From Chitinophagaceae bacterium (GTDB lineage: Bacteria; Bacteroidota; Bacteroidia; Chitinophagales; Chitinophagaceae), in NCBI GenBank assembly GCA_947458275.1, contig CANGYR010000002.1, positions 1-64,000 of the forward strand: 64,000 nucleotides of DNA, given 5' to 3'. The notes under the pieces were generated by a model. That model did not search any database, was not told the DNA's origin, and saw nothing but the letters and a program-made list of their open reading frames with translations. Both the position numbers and the translations under genes were made by a program. Below, piece by piece: positions 49,502-58,842 of this stretch. The first letter of the stretch is position 1; each line of letters begins with the position of its first letter.

Positions 49502-51277
49502 ATGAGTATTGTTAAACATTTACAAGAAGCCGTTGTTGATACACTATCCAAACTGTATAACAACACATTTACAGAAAAGGATTTTCAAATAAATCAGACC
49601 AAAACGGAATTTGAAGGCGATTATACGGTGGTATTGTTTTCCCTGGTGAAATCACTCAAACAATCTCCCGACAGCATAGGCAACGAGCTGGGAGAAGGGC
49701 TCATTAAAAACCATCCCCATCTTTTTACTTCATTCAATATCATCAAAGGTTTTTTGAATGTAACCATCTCAGATGTTTACTGGATAAGTTTGCTGAAAAG
49801 AAATTATCATGATATCTGTTTTGGCAAACAAGCCATGAACGGCAAGAAAGTGATGGTGGAATATTCTTCTCCCAATACCAATAAGCCATTGCATTTGGGC
49901 CATTTAAGAAATAATTTTTTGGGATGGAGTGTGGCTGAAATTCTGAAAGCGAATGGATATGAAGTCATCAAAAGTTGCATAGTAAATGACCGAGGCATAC
50001 ATATCTGTAAAAGTATGATTGCCTGGCAGCTCTTCGCCAACGGAGCTACGCCGGTTTCCACCAACACCAAGGGCGATCATTTTGTGGGTGAATACTATGT
50101 AAAATTCAATGATGAATACAAGAAGCAAATAAAAGAATTGATGGATCAAGGGGCTTCAGAAGCCGATGCTGAGAAGAATGCGCCTATCATGTTGCAAACC
50201 CAGCAAATGCTGCAGGACTGGGAAGCAGGAAAGCCGGAAGTAATACAACTCTGGAAAGAAATGAACGGCTGGGTGTACGCAGGATTTGATGTGACGTATA
50301 AATCAATCGGAAGTGATTTTGACAAAACCTACTATGAAAGCAATACTTATTTGCTGGGAAAAGATATTGTGCAAGCAGGGCTGGATAAAAATGTTTTTTA
50401 TAAAAAAGAAGACGGCAGTGTTTGGATAGACCTTACAGCCGATGGACTGGATGAAAAATTGGTGTTGAGAAAAGACGGAACATCTGTTTACATCACGCAG
50501 GATATTGGTTTGGCCCAACAAAAATATGATCAGTACAAAATAGACCAAAGCATTTATGTGATTGGTGATGAACAGAACTATCACATGAAAGTGTTGAAGC
50601 TGATTGCGCAGAAACTGGGATTGCCCTATGCCGATCATATTTACCACCTCAGTTATGGCATGGTGGAACTGCCTACCGGAAAAATGAAAAGCAGAGAAGG
50701 AACGGTGGTGGATGCCGATGATCTGGTGAAGGAAATGATTGACACGGCAAGGCATCATACAGAAGCGTTGGGTAAGGTAAAAGATTTTGATGCAGATGAA
50801 CTGGATGCTCTTTATCGTACCATCGGTTTGGGTGCCATGAAATTTTATCTGCTGCGGGTGGATCCGAAAAAGAAAATGATTTTCAATCCGGAGGACTCAA
50901 TAGATTTCCATGGATTTACAGGGCCCTTTGTTCAATATACTTATGCAAGGATTAAGAGCATTTTAAGAAAACAATCTTTAAACAACCAAGAAGCGGTGAG
51001 TGATGCTTTATTGCCTTTGGAAAAAGAGCTGATGGTGGTACTGGAACAATTCCCGTCTGCCATTGAGAGCGCCGCTGCCGAATTGAACCCTTCTGCCATT
51101 GCGAATTATGTTTTTTTACTGGCAAAAACATTCAATTCTCTTTATACCGAACATTCTATCGCCAACGCGGAAACTGCTGAAAAAAGGGCATTGAGACTGC
51201 AATTGTCGTCCATGACCGCCAATGTACTGGAAAGCGGCATGCAGTTGCTGGGCATTAACGTACCCGAAAGGATGTAG
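49502..51277 (+). CDS. argS: arginine--tRNA ligase
   Basis: 591 residues, class I synthetase. The Add-1 N-terminal domain is followed by the HIGH-type motif in NKPLHLGHLRNNFLG (about 124-138), VNDRGIHICKSM, the KMSK-equivalent GKMKSREGTVVDADDL, and the helical anticodon-binding domain from about 470. Charges tRNA-Arg. Length is normal. Confidence 0.98.
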   Translation: MSIVKHLQEAVVDTLSKLYNNTFTEKDFQINQTKTEFEGDYTVVLFSLVKSLKQSPDSIGNELGEGLIKNHPHLFTSFNIIKGFLNVTISDVYWISLLKRNYHDICFGKQAMNGKKVMVEYSSPNTNKPLHLGHLRNNFLGWSVAEILKANGYEVIKSCIVNDRGIHICKSMIAWQLFANGATPVSTNTKGDHFVGEYYVKFNDEYKKQIKELMDQGASEADAEKNAPIMLQTQQMLQDWEAGKPEVIQLWKEMNGWVYAGFDVTYKSIGSDFDKTYYESNTYLLGKDIVQAGLDKNVFYKKEDGSVWIDLTADGLDEKLVLRKDGTSVYITQDIGLAQQKYDQYKIDQSIYVIGDEQNYHMKVLKLIAQKLGLPYADHIYHLSYGMVELPTGKMKSREGTVVDADDLVKEMIDTARHHTEALGKVKDFDADELDALYRTIGLGAMKFYLLRVDPKKKMIFNPEDSIDFHGFTGPFVQYTYARIKSILRKQSLNNQEAVSDALLPLEKELMVVLEQFPSAIESAAAELNPSAIANYVFLLAKTFNSLYTEHSIANAETAEKRALRLQLSSMTANVLESGMQLLGINVPERM

Positions 51278-51400
51278 CCCTTAAACAAAAGCAAATTAAA
51301 ATTGTATTTATTGCAGTTGTGTGGGAAGGCGTTTTCCCCAATTTACTTACAGAATCTATTAATAAATAATGATTAAGAAGATAGATTCATTTTTAATGTG

Positions 51401-51408
51401 TAAATTTG
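51401..51408 (+). promoter_or_regulatory. candidate -7 box for pfkA
   Basis: TAAATTTG matches TAnnTTTG and lies 39 bp before the chosen pfkA ATG (51448). It overlaps the alternative TTG start at 51406, which argues against that start. Confidence 0.4.
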
Positions 51409-51447
51409 ACACAACAAAAAACAGCAGGTTTTAATTCAAATACTACT

Positions 51448-52431
51448 ATGTCGAAAAAAGTACACAAAATCGGAGTCTTAACTAGCGGCGGTGACAGTCC
51501 GGGTATGAATGCTGCCATCAGAGCGGTGGTAAGAACCGGCAATTATCACAAGCTGGAAATGTACGGCATCATGCGCGGCTACAGCGGTATGGTGGAGGAT
51601 GATATTTTCAGAATGGAAAACCGCAGTGTGGCCAATATCATTCAGAGAGGCGGGACTATTCTTAAGACCGCCCGTTGCATGGAATTTTTCACCCCCGAAG
51701 GAAGAAAAAAAGCATACGATAATCTGACAAAAAGAGGCATTGACGGATTGGTAATCATTGGCGGCGACGGTAGTTTCCGTGGGGCACAGACGTTCAGCAA
51801 TGAATATGATATTCCCTGCATAGGACTTCCGGGTACTATTGATAAAGATATTGCAGGTACAGATTTTACCATAGGATTTGATACGGCGGTGAATACTGCG
51901 GTTGAAGCAATAGATAAAGTAAGAGATACAGCTGATGCACACGATCGTTTATTCGTGATAGAGGTGATGGGAAGAGATGCCGGCTACATTGCTTTGCACA
52001 GCGGTATTGCTACAGGGGCAGAGAACATTCTCATCCCTGAAAGAAAAACCAATATTGAAGATGTAATCAAATCTTTGGAAGAAAGAGAGAAACGTAAAAA
52101 ACTGGTGAATCTGATCATCGTTGCAGAGGGAGATGAATTTGGAGGAGCAAATGAGCTAACCAATGTAATTAAAGACAGACTTCCTAAAATGGAGGTGAGG
52201 GTATGTATCCTCGGCCACATTCAACGTGGTGGCTCGCCTACCTGTATGGACAGAGTCATTGCCAGCAGAATGGGCTATCATGCCGTTGAGTGCCTGATGG
52301 AAGGCAGACACAATGTTTTTGTGGGCATCCTGAACAACAAAATGAATTATACTCCCCTGAACGAAGCCGTAAAGAAAAAACAACGTATCAATGAAGAGTG
52401 GATGAATATCGTTAAGATACTTGCCACATAA
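51448..52431 (+). CDS. pfkA: ATP-dependent 6-phosphofructokinase
   Basis: 327 residues from MSKKVHKIG. A longer frame opens with TTG at 51406, but it adds 14 unconserved residues and starts inside a promoter-like box. Motifs: TSGGDSPGMNAAIR (ATP), IGGDGSFRGA, LPGTIDKDIAGTDFTIGFDTA (catalytic Asp), GRDAGYIAL, LGHIQRGGSPTCMDR. It commits fructose-6-phosphate to glycolysis. Pyruvate kinase follows 87 bp downstream on the same strand. Confidence 0.97.
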   Translation: MSKKVHKIGVLTSGGDSPGMNAAIRAVVRTGNYHKLEMYGIMRGYSGMVEDDIFRMENRSVANIIQRGGTILKTARCMEFFTPEGRKKAYDNLTKRGIDGLVIIGGDGSFRGAQTFSNEYDIPCIGLPGTIDKDIAGTDFTIGFDTAVNTAVEAIDKVRDTADAHDRLFVIEVMGRDAGYIALHSGIATGAENILIPERKTNIEDVIKSLEEREKRKKLVNLIIVAEGDEFGGANELTNVIKDRLPKMEVRVCILGHIQRGGSPTCMDRVIASRMGYHAVECLMEGRHNVFVGILNNKMNYTPLNEAVKKKQRINEEWMNIVKILAT

Positions 52432-52518
52432 CATGAACGCATAAACGAAAAATTAACAAAATCAATTAATCAACAACCGAATCATTTACCGGAAATAAAG
52501 GTTGCATAAAAGAACAAA

Positions 52519-54009
52519 ATGAGCAAAAAAATTGAAAAGTACCTGCACCAGGAGATGGATAATCAGGCGGGTATTGCGCACTCTCAAAAAAGAACAAAGA
52601 TTGTTGCTACCGTTGGTCCTGCCTGCAGCACTTACGACAAATTATTATCTCTTGTAAAAGCCGGGGTGAATGTATTCAGACTGAATTTCTCTCACGGCGC
52701 TCATGATGACAAAAAAGCAATCATTGAAGCCATTCGCAAAATCAATAAAACAGAACCTTACAACATAGCCATTCTGGGAGACCTTCAGGGACCTAAACTC
52801 AGAGTAGGAGAAATAGAACATGGAAGCATAGATTTGAAACCCGGAAATGATATCATTTTCACTACAGAAAAAATCGTGGGTACTAAAGAGAAAGTATATG
52901 TCTCCTACCCCAACCTCACCACCGATGTGAAAGTAAATGAGCGTATCTTTCTGGATGACGGGAAGATGGAAGTCAAGGTAAAAGAAATACTGAATAACAA
53001 GGATGTATTGGTAACGGTGGTGCTTGGAGGAATCTTACTCCCTAAAAAAGGCGTGAATCTGCCCGACAGTGATTTGAGTATGCCATCACTGACAGAAAAA
53101 GACATTGCCGATCTGGAGTTTATCATAGAGCAGAACCTCGACTGGGTGGCGCTGTCTTTTGTGCGTAAGGCCATTGATATCATCGAACTTAAAAAAAGAA
53201 TCAAAGAAAAGAACAGCAAAATAAAAGTCATTGCCAAAATTGAAATGCCGGAAGCATTGAAAAACCTTCGCGACATCATCATTGAGAGCGATGGCGTAAT
53301 GATTGCCAGAGGCGACCTGGGTGTTGAAATACCCATTGAACAAGTGCCTGTTATGCAGAAAGAAATCATCCGCAAGTGTATGCACCGCGCGAAGCCGGTT
53401 ATTGTAGCCACACAGATGATGGAGAGCATGATAGACCGTACCAAGCCCAACAGAAGTGAAGTGAGTGATGTGGCCAATGCCGTTCTGGAAGGGGCAGATG
53501 CCGTAATGTTGAGCGGAGAAACAGCCATGGGGAATTTCCCTACATTAGTGGTGGAAACCATGAGTAAAATCATTACCGAAGTGGAAGCAAGTGTATATGA
53601 TTATGACCGTGATGACATACTGGCTCCTCAACCCCACTCTCCCTCTTTTATGAGTGATGCCATTTGTTACAGCGCCTGTAAACTTGCCAGTGATGCCCAT
53701 GCCAATGCTATTATTGGTATGACTCAAAGCGGCTATACTGCGTTTATGCTTAGCAGTTACAGACCAAAAAGTCCATTATATATTTTCAGCAAGGAAAGAA
53801 CGTTGATTAGCCAGCTTAGCTTAAGCTGGGGCGTGAGGGCATTCTACTATGGTGAAGAAGAAAGTCTGGATGATATCATTTTTGATCAAATAAATATTCT
53901 TAAAGAAAGAGGATACATCAAAAAAGATGATGTCGTGGTAAATACAGGAAGTACGCCGGTGGATAAGCATTTGCCGACGAATATTATTAAGATCACCAAG
54001 GTTGAATAA
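52519..54009 (+). CDS. pyk: pyruvate kinase
   Basis: 496 residues. The N-terminus KIVATVGPACSTYDKL and RLNFSHGAHDDK belong to the A domain. The B domain is at about 90-190. The active site is in IKVIAKIEMPEALKN and MIARGDLGVEIPIEQVP (K+ and Mg2+ sites), then MLSGETAMG. The C-terminal domain ends with NTGSTPVDKHLPTNIIKI. Catalyses the last step of glycolysis; the pfkA-pyk pairing suggests joint control. The stop is followed by an inverted TTTAG array shared with the convergent trpF-like gene. Confidence 0.97.
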   Translation: MSKKIEKYLHQEMDNQAGIAHSQKRTKIVATVGPACSTYDKLLSLVKAGVNVFRLNFSHGAHDDKKAIIEAIRKINKTEPYNIAILGDLQGPKLRVGEIEHGSIDLKPGNDIIFTTEKIVGTKEKVYVSYPNLTTDVKVNERIFLDDGKMEVKVKEILNNKDVLVTVVLGGILLPKKGVNLPDSDLSMPSLTEKDIADLEFIIEQNLDWVALSFVRKAIDIIELKKRIKEKNSKIKVIAKIEMPEALKNLRDIIIESDGVMIARGDLGVEIPIEQVPVMQKEIIRKCMHRAKPVIVATQMMESMIDRTKPNRSEVSDVANAVLEGADAVMLSGETAMGNFPTLVVETMSKIITEVEASVYDYDRDDILAPQPHSPSFMSDAICYSACKLASDAHANAIIGMTQSGYTAFMLSSYRPKSPLYIFSKERTLISQLSLSWGVRAFYYGEEESLDDIIFDQINILKERGYIKKDDVVVNTGSTPVDKHLPTNIIKITKVE

Positions 54010-54013
54010 CATC

Positions 54014-54084
54014 GTTTGGTAGTTTAGTGGATTAGAAGTTTAGAGAAGTATATACCTAAACCCCTAATCCCCTAAACGTCTAAA
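54014..54084. repeat. inverted TTTAG/CTAAAC word array at convergent gene ends
   Basis: Left words TAGTTTAG, GGATTAG, AAGTTTAG; right words CTAAACC, CCTAATCC, CCTAAACG, CTAAAC. The arms pair over GGATTAG-x2-GTTTAG, with the right arm one unit longer. The right arm runs into the trpF-like stop codon TAG at 54085. It could end both transcripts. Confidence 0.85.
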
Positions 54085-54729
54085 CTAATTATTGACTTGC
54101 CTAATGGCTTGCACAAAAGTCAAAACAAGTGCCATGTCCTTGATGCCGGGTGTTTTTTCAAAATGCCGGTTCAGTTCCACTCCGAAATAGTCCGGATGTC
54201 TGAAATTATTTAAGAATCTTGCATCCGAAGGTCTGGTGGTATTCCCTCCCAAAAAGAATGGTTTCTGAATTTGTATTTGCTCTAAAATATTCCAGCGTGA
54301 AAAGTCTGAGTTAGAAGCCCCTTTTTGATTTGTGCTGAAATCAAAAGAATAATAGTCACATACTTCATCGTATTGTGCCAGTGTATCTGTAAAATTTTCG
54401 GACGTATAATTGTCTAAAAAAATATTTTTGATGATGGGAGCATCTTCAGAAAGTTGGCGGCAAAAATCAGGCGTTTCTGAACCATTTAACTGCACCAGAT
54501 CAAGACGGTAACTTTCAATGGTTTCGATAATCTCGTCAATCGTTGAATTAACAAAAACGCCTACTTTTTTTATATCAAAATCTATCGCTTTTATTTGATC
54601 AGCGTGAATGTTTTTACCGGCATATTGCGGGGATGTCTTATCAAAAACCAATCCAACAAAATCAATATCCAGTCTGTCCAGCTCCAACAGCTGCTGCATG
54701 GTACCAACGCCGGATACTTTGATGTTCAT
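54085..54729 (-). CDS. trpF: divergent phosphoribosylanthranilate isomerase-like protein
   Basis: 214 residues with a TIM-barrel TrpF pattern throughout (KVGVFVNSTIDEI, LVQLNGSETPDFC, FFLGGNTTRPSDARFL, TPGIKD). Active-site positions differ: the N-terminal K-V-C-G, whose Cys is the general base, reads KVSG here; the phosphate loop D-x-S-S-G-V-E reads ELNRHFE; the general-acid Asp region FDFS keeps its Asp. No trp genes are adjacent; its neighbour is pyk. Either a diverged TrpF with altered chemistry or a paralogue with another role; the symbol is the family label. Confidence 0.7.
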   Translation of the reverse strand: MNIKVSGVGTMQQLLELDRLDIDFVGLVFDKTSPQYAGKNIHADQIKAIDFDIKKVGVFVNSTIDEIIETIESYRLDLVQLNGSETPDFCRQLSEDAPIIKNIFLDNYTSENFTDTLAQYDEVCDYYSFDFSTNQKGASNSDFSRWNILEQIQIQKPFFLGGNTTRPSDARFLNNFRHPDYFGVELNRHFEKTPGIKDMALVLTFVQAIRQVNN

Positions 54730-54871
54730 TTTCTGAATTTTTATAAAGAAAAGTTCCGCTGTTTTCGAATTTTCTCAATTGTAATTTATTGAAAATTCTA
54801 ATACCCTTTTGTTTTTATATTTTTCGTTTAAAAATATTTAATAATAGTTTAGTAATTTCATTTAATCTTCA

Positions 54872-55282
54872 ATGAAAAAAGTATTTATCAGTCCGGTATT
54901 ATTCTCAATTTTATTTTCACTCGTGCCGGTTCTGTCAATGGCGCAAAAGATTGACAGTATATACATCAATCTCTATACAGATAGTCTCAAAAAAGGCAGC
55001 TACAATTATATCAATGTAGACGGTCTTCTTCAAAATGGGAAGTACATTCCCTTAGATACGAGTCATATCATATTCAGCAGTTCGGCAGGTGTCTTTTCCG
55101 GAAACAGTCTGGTGCTTCCTTTTGATTTTACTGAGGAAAAAGTTGATATCAGGGTCGTGCTAAAAAACACGACGATACAAAAAGATTTCACCATGTACGT
55201 GAAAAGAAAAGAAGAAGCCCCTCTCCCTACACTGGAAGAAATTTATGCTCCTCCGGCAAGAAAGAAAAGAAAAAATCAGTAG
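54872..55282 (+). CDS. hypothetical secreted protein
   Basis: 136 residues. Signal peptide ends near SMAQ (about 24). The mature part is a short beta-rich domain (DSIYINLYTDSLKKGSYNYINVDG...) followed by a Lys/Arg-rich tail (PPARKKRKNQ). No known motif. It sits between the trpF-like gene and fsa, convergent with the latter (19 bp), without an evident terminator. Confidence 0.72.
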   Translation: MKKVFISPVLFSILFSLVPVLSMAQKIDSIYINLYTDSLKKGSYNYINVDGLLQNGKYIPLDTSHIIFSSSAGVFSGNSLVLPFDFTEEKVDIRVVLKNTTIQKDFTMYVKRKEEAPLPTLEEIYAPPARKKRKNQ

Positions 55283-55301
55283 CGCTCTTTAGTGAATGAA
55301 T

Positions 55302-55955
55302 TTATGCAAATTTCTTCGCGTCTTCCAGAAACTTAGCCAAACCTATGTCAGTAAGCGGATGTTTCAATAATCCCAGAATTGAATCTAAAGGACAAGTACA
55401 CACATCTGCGCCGGCTTCAGCACATTTGATAATGTGATTTGGATTACGGATAGACGCAGCAAGGATTTCAGTCTCATAGCCCTGCACGCTGAAAATATGG
55501 CTTAACTGCTGGATCAACTCCATCCCATCCCAGCCACTGTCATCAATTCTTCCGATAAATGGAGATACATAAGTGGCCCCGGCTTTTGCAGCGAGAATTG
55601 CCTGACCGGCAGAGAATACCAGCGTACAGTTGGTGCGGATGTTATTTTCAGTAAACCATTTGATTGCTTTGATACCATCTTTTATCATCGGCACCTTTAC
55701 AACAATATTTTTATGAATAGTCACCAGTTTTTTACCTTCTGCTATAATACCATCGAAATCGGTTGAAATAACTTCAGCACTAATATCTCCGTCAACCATT
55801 TCACAAATGGTTTTATAGTGCTGCATCACAGCTTCCGTGCCTTTGATTCCTTCCTTTGCCATAAGAGACGGATTGGTGGTCACGCCGTCTAAAATTCCTA
55901 AATCATGGGCTTCTCTAATCTGTGCAAGGTTTGCTGTGTCTATAAAAAATTTCAT
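55302..55955 (-). CDS. fsa: fructose-6-phosphate aldolase / transaldolase family protein
   Basis: 217 residues, the short transaldolase subfamily (MipB/TalC/FSA). Start MKFFIDTANLAQIREA, GVTTNPSLMAKEG, the Schiff-base lysine in IVVKVPMI (about 85), NCTLVFSAGQAILAAKAGATYVSPFIGRIDD, and the C-terminal GADVCTCP. The enzyme either cleaves fructose-6-phosphate or acts as transaldolase; sequence alone does not decide. Confidence 0.93.
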   Translation of the reverse strand: MKFFIDTANLAQIREAHDLGILDGVTTNPSLMAKEGIKGTEAVMQHYKTICEMVDGDISAEVISTDFDGIIAEGKKLVTIHKNIVVKVPMIKDGIKAIKWFTENNIRTNCTLVFSAGQAILAAKAGATYVSPFIGRIDDSGWDGMELIQQLSHIFSVQGYETEILAASIRNPNHIIKCAEAGADVCTCPLDSILGLLKHPLTDIGLAKFLEDAKKFA

Positions 55956-55989
55956 TCCGATGAGGTTTTAAATATGATACGCTAAATTA

Positions 55990-56066
55990 GAGTAAAAAGT
56001 ATAAAGTGAAAAGTATAAAGTGAAAAGTGAAAAGTAAATTAAAAATTTTTAATTTTTAATTAAAAA
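55990..56066. repeat. AAAGTGAAAAGTATAAAG array between fsa and the SRP RNA gene
   Basis: AAAAGTATAAAGTG words (about 55991-56036) are followed by an AT-rich inverted repeat of AATTTTTAATT type (56037-56066) directly downstream of the SRP RNA 3' end. The AT part may serve as the RNA's terminator. Confidence 0.75.
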
Positions 56067-56067
56067 T

Positions 56068-56163
56068 GGCAAGTTACTTACATCGCACCGCTCAACCGTC
56101 TACCCTTGCTACCTTCCGGTCCTGGGGGAGTTCAACAGGAGCTGGTCGTATAAGACTTGCCGG
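56068..56163 (-). ncRNA. ffs: signal recognition particle RNA (4.5S-type)
   Basis: The minus strand has terminal arms GGCAAGT/ACTTGCC and the universal SRP domain IV core CAGGACCGGAAGGTAGCA, enclosed by the matching stem (TTGAACTCCCC ... the paired GGGTAGACGGTTGAG side). About 96 nt, the short bacterial form that binds Ffh to target membrane proteins. A TATCTTTG box lies 3 bp upstream of the 5' arm. Confidence 0.94.
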
Positions 56164-56165
56164 TG

Positions 56166-56173
56166 CAAAGATA
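56166..56173 (-). promoter_or_regulatory. -7 box of the SRP RNA gene
   Basis: The minus strand reads TATCTTTG, a full TAnnTTTG match placed to start transcription at the first bases of the SRP RNA. The -33 region is only TTTA at about 19 bp. Confidence 0.55.
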
Positions 56174-56191
56174 AGGAATAAAGAATACAGT

Positions 56192-57508
56192 TTAAAATGA
56201 AAAACCGGGCCGGTCTGTTCTTGAATTGATGGTGCTGCATCCTATCAACCGGTCGTTTCTGTCGGTAAAGGATTTATAATATACCAAAACGGTATAACTG
56301 TTCTCAGTCTCCCAGTAATTACCTTCCAGCGGAAACTGCTGTTCCGGATTTTTTTGATCTACAGAAACATAGGTGTAATTATAATATCCCTGCTTGAGAA
56401 AAGCTCTGCATTCATGCAAGCCGGTTGATGGGTTGAATTTTAATTTCCAGTCATCAGTCAACTGATACCCGGTAAATTGTCCGGCCAGATAAACGTCTTT
56501 GTAATTATACTCAATGCTGTTTTCTGTATCAAATTTAAAATGTACCGTAGCATAGTCACCCTGCCATAGTGGATTGATGCTTTCATAGGTAACAATATTA
56601 TACATTCCATTATAATCGGGAAAATAAACATACCGCTGTCCGGAGCGATTGACATCAGTCTTTAAAAAAATATCCGTTGTTTTATTATTACTCGACGAAC
56701 TGTCTGCTCTGTCGCTCAAAAGTCTGAAACTTCTCAAATCTAGCCAGCGCCATTCCTTACCTCCCGGAAAAACTCCAACATTTTCGGTATTGTATTCCAA
56801 AACACTTCCTCTTACAAAAGTGGGAAGGATGTCTTTTTTGGCATTGTCCCATCTGTTATTTTGCAACACAACTACTTTAATTTGTTGCGCCGCGCTGAAA
56901 CTATTGATATCTTTTATGTTGGCGGAGAACCTTACACGCTGGTGCGTATTGAACAGTTGAGGAGTAAAAGGCTGCACTACCGCCGCATTGATGATTGCTT
57001 TAGGCTCAACCACCATCATTTGTTTGGTAAAGACCGTCTTTGATGTATCTCCGTCCAAAAAAACTTTGAGGAGATAGTTGCCGGACTGAGTGGGGATCGC
57101 ATTCTGATCAGGTAAAAATGCCTGGTAATGTGTGTAACGCGTGAAAGCGATGCTTGAAAATCTGTAGGTGTTGATGCGGTTTTGAGTAAATCCTTTAATA
57201 TAGTCAAACACGTTTAGGTTGGATGGTCTCCAGTTGTAATCACACAACACAAATGTGTAATAGTAGTTTTTTACGTTCCCTTCCAAATCGTCGAATTCCA
57301 ATTGCAATTTACGATTGCTGTTAAGCACATATACAGGTAAACCCTGCTGGTTGCCAGATTCAAATAACTGTGCTGTTTTGATGAAAGGGACATATACTCT
57401 TTCAACATGCTGAGCATTTAAATAATTAAATGAAAAAATCAGAAAAAAAATAATTGATTTTCTGATTAGTTTTCTTAGAAATCCAAAATTGATGCTAATG
57501 ACAGACAA
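56192..57508 (-). CDS. type IX secretion system plug protein (DUF5103)
   Basis: 438 residues. Signal peptide ends near NAQ (about 32). Two beta domains: an N-terminal one with YYYTFVLCDYNWRPSNL and YHQAFLPDQ-like segments, and a C-terminal one with DVYLAGQFTGYQLTDDWKL, QGYYNYTYVSV and FPLEGNYWETENSYTVLVYY. This is the pattern of DUF5103 proteins, identified as the plug that closes the SprA translocon of the T9SS. It fits the presence of a T9SS substrate (32423-44548). It may start downstream of 57508, but the signal peptide supports this start region. Confidence 0.9.
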   Translation of the reverse strand: MSVISINFGFLRKLIRKSIIFFLIFSFNYLNAQHVERVYVPFIKTAQLFESGNQQGLPVYVLNSNRKLQLEFDDLEGNVKNYYYTFVLCDYNWRPSNLNVFDYIKGFTQNRINTYRFSSIAFTRYTHYQAFLPDQNAIPTQSGNYLLKVFLDGDTSKTVFTKQMMVVEPKAIINAAVVQPFTPQLFNTHQRVRFSANIKDINSFSAAQQIKVVVLQNNRWDNAKKDILPTFVRGSVLEYNTENVGVFPGGKEWRWLDLRSFRLLSDRADSSSSNNKTTDIFLKTDVNRSGQRYVYFPDYNGMYNIVTYESINPLWQGDYATVHFKFDTENSIEYNYKDVYLAGQFTGYQLTDDWKLKFNPSTGLHECRAFLKQGYYNYTYVSVDQKNPEQQFPLEGNYWETENSYTVLVYYKSFTDRNDRLIGCSTINSRTDRPGFSF

Positions 57509-57577
57509 ACGGCAGAATTTTTGAAATTGAAGAAACGAAAGTTAACAACTTAAGTTAAATAAATAAGTTAAATAATT

Positions 57578-57585
57578 TACTTTTG
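57578..57585 (+). promoter_or_regulatory. candidate -7 box for the LolC-like permease
   Basis: TACTTTTG matches TAnnTTTG, 22 bp before the TTG start at 57608. No -33 TTTG is visible. Confidence 0.38.
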
Positions 57586-57607
57586 AAAGGTAGGAAAATT
57601 TTATCTA

Positions 57608-58837
57608 TTGAACTTATCATTATTTATAGCTAAAAGATTAAGTCTGCAAAGCAGAAAAACCTTTTCCCGGTTTATCATCCGACTGGCCATAGGCTCTACC
57701 GCATTGAGCGTAATGATAATGATTGTTGCTCTTAGTTTCGTAAATGGCTTTCAGCAGGTAATCAGCAATAAAGTATTCAGTTTCTGGGGACATATTCGTG
57801 TTCAGCAAAACATTAATAATAATGTAAGCATTGCAGAGGAGATGCCAATTTACACCGACAAGGGCGTTGAAGATTATCTTTTCAAAATACCTGAAGCCGT
57901 ATCAGTAGAAAGATATGCAAGCAAATCTGCCCTGTTGAAATATGAGACATCCATTGAAAGCGTACTTTTAAAAGGAATCGACAGCAGTTTCAATTTCGGC
58001 AGATTAGAACCATTTCTTCAAAATGGGAAATGGGCATCATTCAAAGACAGTGGTTACAGCAAGGAAATAAACATCAGTGCCCATACTGCAAAACAACTGC
58101 AGATTAAAACCGGCGACAGTCTACTGGTATTTTTCTTCAGAGCAGATGGCAGCAAAGCTACACGCAGACTTACTATAGCCGGTATTTACAAAACCGGCAT
58201 TGAAGAGTATGATAAAAATTTTGCTTTGTGCGATATCAATCTAATAAGAAGACTCAATAACTGGGGAGGGAATCAAATCGGAGGTTACGAAATTTTTCTG
58301 AAGGATTATATGATGACGGACAGCATCAACACCAGGATTTATAACCGTTTGCCGCAAACCTGGTACAGCAAAAGCATCAAAGAAATTTATCCTAATATTT
58401 TCGACTGGCTTAACCTGCAAGGGCAGATAAAAAATATACTTCTTGCCATCATGCTCGTTATTGCCGTTGTTAATTTAATCACCTGTCTGATTATTCTGGT
58501 ACTGGAAAGAACAAGAATGACAGGCATTCTAAAGGCAGTGGGCACGGACAACTGGACCATACAAAAAATATTTTTGTACAACACAGCGCTGATAGCTTCT
58601 GCAGGAATTTTAATAGGGACCATTGCCGGACTGGCCATTTGTTTTATCCAACAAAAAACCGGATTTATAAAATTGGATGAAGAAGCTTACTATATGAGCA
58701 CAGCCAGTGTAAAAATAATCTGGTGGCAGGTAGTTGCAATAGATATCGTTACGCTGATTGTTTGTTTTGCCACTTTGATTATTCCTACCATGCTAATCAA
58801 AAAAGTCTCCCCTGTAAAGGCAATACAATTCAAATAA
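57608..58837 (+). CDS. LolC/LolE-like ABC transporter permease
   Basis: 409 residues. MacB/FtsX-type topology: one helix at about 25-48, a large periplasmic domain (about 50-270), then three helices (about 280-300, 330-355, 370-395). The N-terminal [15 protein letters not shown] is typical of Bacteroidetes lipoprotein-release permeases and supports the TTG start at 57608. The motif [14 protein letters not shown] follows the second helix. Probably helps extract lipoproteins from the inner membrane; the ATPase partner is not in the window. Confidence 0.88.
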   Translation: MNLSLFIAKRLSLQSRKTFSRFIIRLAIGSTALSVMIMIVALSFVNGFQQVISNKVFSFWGHIRVQQNINNNVSIAEEMPIYTDKGVEDYLFKIPEAVSVERYASKSALLKYETSIESVLLKGIDSSFNFGRLEPFLQNGKWASFKDSGYSKEINISAHTAKQLQIKTGDSLLVFFFRADGSKATRRLTIAGIYKTGIEEYDKNFALCDINLIRRLNNWGGNQIGGYEIFLKDYMMTDSINTRIYNRLPQTWYSKSIKEIYPNIFDWLNLQGQIKNILLAIMLVIAVVNLITCLIILVLERTRMTGILKAVGTDNWTIQKIFLYNTALIASAGILIGTIAGLAICFIQQKTGFIKLDEEAYYMSTASVKIIWWQVVAIDIVTLIVCFATLIIPTMLIKKVSPVKAIQFK

Positions 58838-58842
58838 ACATT

